Shown here piece after piece: positions 63,574-64,000 of a stretch of 64,000 nt of DNA. The notes under the pieces are model-generated. The model made no database searches and was not told the origin of the DNA. It saw nothing but the letters and a program-made list of their open reading frames with translations. The stretch comes from Undaria pinnatifida (lineage: Eukaryota > Sar > Phaeophyceae > Laminariales > Alariaceae): contig JABAKD010000002.1 in NCBI GenBank assembly GCA_012845835.1, forward strand, positions 1,798,001 through 1,862,000, written 5' to 3'. The number at the start of each line of letters is the position of its first letter. Position 1 is the first letter of the stretch. The position numbers and the translations under genes were made by a program.

Positions 63574-63946
63574 CATTACCATGCTAGGTGCCATGGAAAT
63601 TATCAACTCTACGTACCCCACATAACACAGGCTTGAAGATTATTATCAACTGTAGTAACAAAAAGATAATGTCACACTAACGTTGACGTATTGCATGACT
63701 TCTCTTACAACTGAATGCAATTTTTCGACGCTCCAAAATCGCCAAATCAACCAACGCACACAAGGTCACGATGTTCACAAGTATCCTGCCGCGCTAGTTC
63801 CGAGTCACGACAGCCGTGCCATCGAAAAACATGCAAACCAGCCGGCAAAAGGTTGATGACTACAGTACCTGGGCGCCGAGGGCCTCGAACTCCGAGTGCC
63901 GGTCGGAGAAGGCGATGATCTCCGTCGGGCACACGAACGTCCAGTC
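53557..63946 (-). CDS. gene C: typical 2-Cys peroxiredoxin fused to a C-terminal thioredoxin domain; 8 exons visible, N-terminus outside window
   Basis: Minus-strand exons: 63946-63869, 62633-62548, 61479-61359, 58710-58621, 57656-57546, 56254-56176, 55123-55022, 53708-53557 (272 residues, stop included at the end). All seven junctions agree in phase. Peroxiredoxin part: FVCPTE with the peroxidatic Cys, the active-site Thr three residues before it, GGLG, the active-site Arg in [20 protein letters not shown] with the resolving Cys, and the C-terminal EYF. GGLG plus YF is the signature of overoxidation-sensitive eukaryotic 2-Cys enzymes. A short acidic linker ([12 protein letters not shown]) joins it to a thioredoxin fold: AVVDF with the buried Asp, HCGKC redox site, cis-Pro in ALPAF and GYKKKLL. 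Peroxiredoxins reduce H2O2 and alkyl peroxides and are recycled by thioredoxin, so the fusion plausibly carries its own reductant. Compartment unknown because the targeting end is missing. Confidence 0.85.
53709..55021. other. gene C intron (1.3 kb)
   Basis: It contains a G-rich patch (53840-53880), a C homopolymer of about 20 (54079-54100), and, at 54640-54660 and 54860-54900, two similar A-rich CGAAAAAAACGGCG/TCGACGCCGTTTTT segments in opposite orientation. No exon. Confidence 0.5.
55022..55123 (-). CDS. gene C exon: thioredoxin redox site (HCGKC)
   Basis: It encodes [18 protein letters not shown], then [15 protein letters not shown]. The acceptor is unusual: eight A followed by G, with a poor pyrimidine tract. 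But TC after it combines with the T of the previous exon to give Phe of the AVVDF motif. The donor is GTACCC. Compared with the canonical WCGPC, Trp is His and Pro is Lys. Confidence 0.82.
55345..55560 (+). repeat. CAAC/CAAT simple-sequence array
   Basis: Runs of CAAC (55370-55412), then CAAT and CAAA units interrupted by AAAA, decaying toward 55560. They translate as Asn/Gln/Ser-rich frames that are not genes. Confidence 0.85.
55800..55860 (-). pseudogene. partial exon copy C in gene C intron
   Basis: On the minus strand it reads [15 protein letters not shown] followed by GTGAGTG, a diverged copy of the end of the exon at 56176-56254 including its splice donor. An AG directly before the copy (CCCCCCAAG) would join in phase 0 to the upstream exon. 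Confidence 0.65.
55980..56030 (-). pseudogene. partial exon copy B in gene C intron
   Basis: On the minus strand it reads [15 protein letters not shown] followed by GTGAATC, a weaker donor. Frame is preserved relative to the true exon. The intron start after it (AAGGGGAGAGA) is also shared. Confidence 0.65.
56176..56254 (-). CDS. gene C exon: linker end and first strand of thioredoxin domain
   Basis: It encodes [18 protein letters not shown] then SESMAVVD, with one base (T) left for the next Phe codon. The acceptor is TGGTCAG and the donor GTGAGTC. The Asp of AVVD corresponds to the buried Asp of thioredoxins. Confidence 0.85.
56255..57545. other. gene C intron with tandem CCGTGCATGACATGAT units and a dispersed repeat
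   Basis: It contains a G-rich patch (56305-56395) and about four units of about 68 bp with (T/A)CGTCTTAAGACTA(T/C)GGCCGTGCATGACATG at 56860-57150 and one at 57475-57540. The dispersed repeat at 57171-57470 lies between, and a C-run at 57444-57471. No exon. Confidence 0.6.
57171..57470 (+). repeat. dispersed repeat family, copy 3 (forward)
   Basis: It is the reverse-complement partner of 979-1263. It starts at CGGAGTGGCCGCACCAGA, has CACCTCACGGCGCTTAGCGC in the core and ends in CAAACTGAGTACCCCCC. Confidence 0.7.
57546..57656 (-). CDS. gene C exon: resolving Cys and peroxiredoxin C-terminus
   Basis: It encodes [20 protein letters not shown] then [17 protein letters not shown]. The resolving Cys is in CPAGW and the YF of EYF closes the peroxiredoxin fold. 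Beyond it the usual protein ends, whereas here an acidic linker leads on. Acceptor CACCAG, donor GTGAGG, phase 0 at both ends. Confidence 0.9.
57657..58620. other. gene C intron with AACGAA purine arrays
   Basis: Nearly the whole intron is A/G-rich, with hexamer-like AACGAA and GAAAACGAAAACG runs (57800-57840, 58050-58350, 58460-58580). Copies of the GTGCTTGTCGAGGAAC exon end recur within it (58008-58024 and 58138-58153). Confidence 0.75.
58621..58710 (-). CDS. gene C exon: peroxiredoxin DETLRL region
   Basis: Thirty codons: [20 protein letters not shown] then [10 protein letters not shown]. The acceptor is TTTTTTCTTCAG, the donor is GTGAGG, and both ends are phase 0. It is colinear with the helix preceding the resolving Cys in typical 2-Cys peroxiredoxins. 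Confidence 0.92.
59514..59760 (+). repeat. tandem duplication of a pyrimidine-rich dispersed repeat
   Basis: Two units of about 122 bp, starting TTTTCGCT(C/T)ATCCCATCTA at 59537 and 59659, each containing CATCTTCGCAC and ACTCCGATCCA. Single copies lie at 25970-26090 (reverse) and 44815-44935. Confidence 0.8.
60942..61110 (+). repeat. dispersed repeat 'GATGAAAATCGACGAGCA', copy 2
   Basis: Partner of 25022-25170, with the same A-run and G-run positions. Confidence 0.7.
61359..61479 (-). CDS. gene C exon: peroxiredoxin central part with active-site Arg
   Basis: It encodes [20 protein letters not shown] then [20 protein letters not shown]. The first base completes the Arg codon begun by the preceding exon. 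Acceptor GTTCCAG, donor GTGGGTG. The Arg of ALRGLF is the conserved active-site Arg. Confidence 0.93.
61480..62547. other. gene C intron bounded by a GC donor
   Basis: It contains a CAGACAGAC patch (61515-61580) and the MITE at 62004-62236. The donor is GCAAGA rather than GT. Confidence 0.6.
62004..62236 (+). mobile_element. MITE with CCCA(T/C)GG(C/T)CTAGGT core, copy in gene C intron
   Basis: It is colinear with 47360-47560: CTACGATAGAGGCGCTGCAC, GGGAGCTCAAGACCTCTCCC, GAGAGGAATAAAACTGC, CCCACGGTCTAGGT and GGGGTTAAGGAACCCCGTCA. The right TIR is lost after an A-run. Confidence 0.7.
62548..62633 (-). CDS. gene C exon: GGLG region of peroxiredoxin
   Basis: It encodes [19 protein letters not shown] then RKRGGLGHM, plus AG of the next Arg codon. 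The acceptor is GTTATCAG. The donor reads ATGAG followed by GCAAGA, a GC-AG intron whose phase joins exactly to the next exon. The GGLG loop is intact. Confidence 0.93.
62825..62874 (-). pseudogene. decayed copy of the GGLG-exon start inside gene C intron
   Basis: The minus strand reads [14 protein letters not shown] followed by a stop, against [14 protein letters not shown] in the true exon 190 bp away. The acceptor AG is lost (TTTTTGGTG). Similarity ends after about 50 bp. Confidence 0.75.
63534..63572 (+). repeat. GAT trinucleotide microsatellite
   Basis: About 13 perfect GAT repeats. Confidence 0.95.
63869..63946 (-). CDS. gene C first visible exon: peroxidatic Cys
   Basis: It has 26 codons, [15 protein letters not shown] then [11 protein letters not shown], bounded by TTGGCAG acceptor and GTACTG donor, phase 0 at both ends. 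The Cys in FVCPTE is the peroxidatic residue, with Thr at minus three. About 45-50 residues of the fold plus any targeting peptide lie beyond 64000. Confidence 0.93.
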
Positions 63947-64000
63947 CTGCCAACGAGAGCGGTGATTGGTCGCTTATTAACGTCAGTGACTGGTCGGTTT

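Larger units (their letters stand above)
62634..63868. other. gene C intron with a decayed exon copy and a GAT array
   Basis: It contains the exon-like copy at 62825-62874, a dispersed CAGCTGTGAG repeat at 63395-63460 and a GAT trinucleotide array at 63534-63572. Confidence 0.7.

Overview
This window looks like nuclear DNA from a eukaryotic alga with a secondary plastid, most likely a stramenopile (heterokont) and plausibly brown-alga-like. The evidence: spliceosomal introns of 1-8 kb; a presequence made of a signal peptide followed by a Phe-Phe and a Ser/Ala-rich transit region on a chloroplast-type RNA-binding protein; abundant Ty1/copia, LINE and MITE debris; and long G/C homopolymers and minisatellites. 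The lineage is inferred from sequence features only. Nearly all long open frames here are shadows or repeat translations. Real coding sequence is confined to short exons, recognised by protein-family matches and by splice sites whose phases agree.

Three host genes can be assembled. Gene A (minus strand, 11266 down to 396, running off the left edge) begins with a signal peptide and continues in two exons of an unrecognised, probably secreted or endomembrane protein. Gene B (plus strand, 26454-35604, complete in three exons, 244 residues) is a probable plastid-targeted single-CRM (YhbY-like) RNA-binding protein. Gene C (minus strand, 63946 down to 53557, with its N-terminus beyond the right edge) is the most striking content. 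It is a typical 2-Cys peroxiredoxin whose reading frame continues, across phase-matched introns, into a C-terminal thioredoxin domain with an HCGKC active site. This is a natural peroxiredoxin-thioredoxin fusion. Its introns also hold partial, frame-preserving copies of two of its own exons.

Layout: 1-11.3 kb is gene A, with introns full of TGG arrays, GGGTC minisatellites, a GGTACC-rich tandem array and two inverted copies of a TA-inserting TIR element. At 11.3-14.6 kb there are small TIR elements, one enclosing a zinc-finger-like ORF. At 14.6-20.5 kb lies a complete but decayed copia element on the minus strand with 272-282 bp LTRs. At 20.5-26.4 kb there are repeats and MITEs. At 26.4-35.6 kb lies gene B, whose two introns hold MITEs, foldback elements and minisatellites. 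At 35.6-43.2 kb there are a possible exon, a truncated plus-strand copia element and a polyQ frame. At 43.9-44.7 kb there is a long minus-strand ORF broken by a 16 bp tandem duplication. At 45-51 kb there are MITEs and two LINE fragments, one ending in a (G)nA purine tract. At 51-53.5 kb there are CAAT/CAAC/CGAT-type arrays, and at 53.6-64 kb lies gene C.

Functionally, genes B and C would fit plastid RNA processing and peroxide detoxification, but gene C's compartment cannot be read because its N-terminus is outside the window. The mobile elements are mostly non-autonomous or decayed. In two cases an unoccupied copy of the host repeat elsewhere in the window allows the insertion junction to be read directly.
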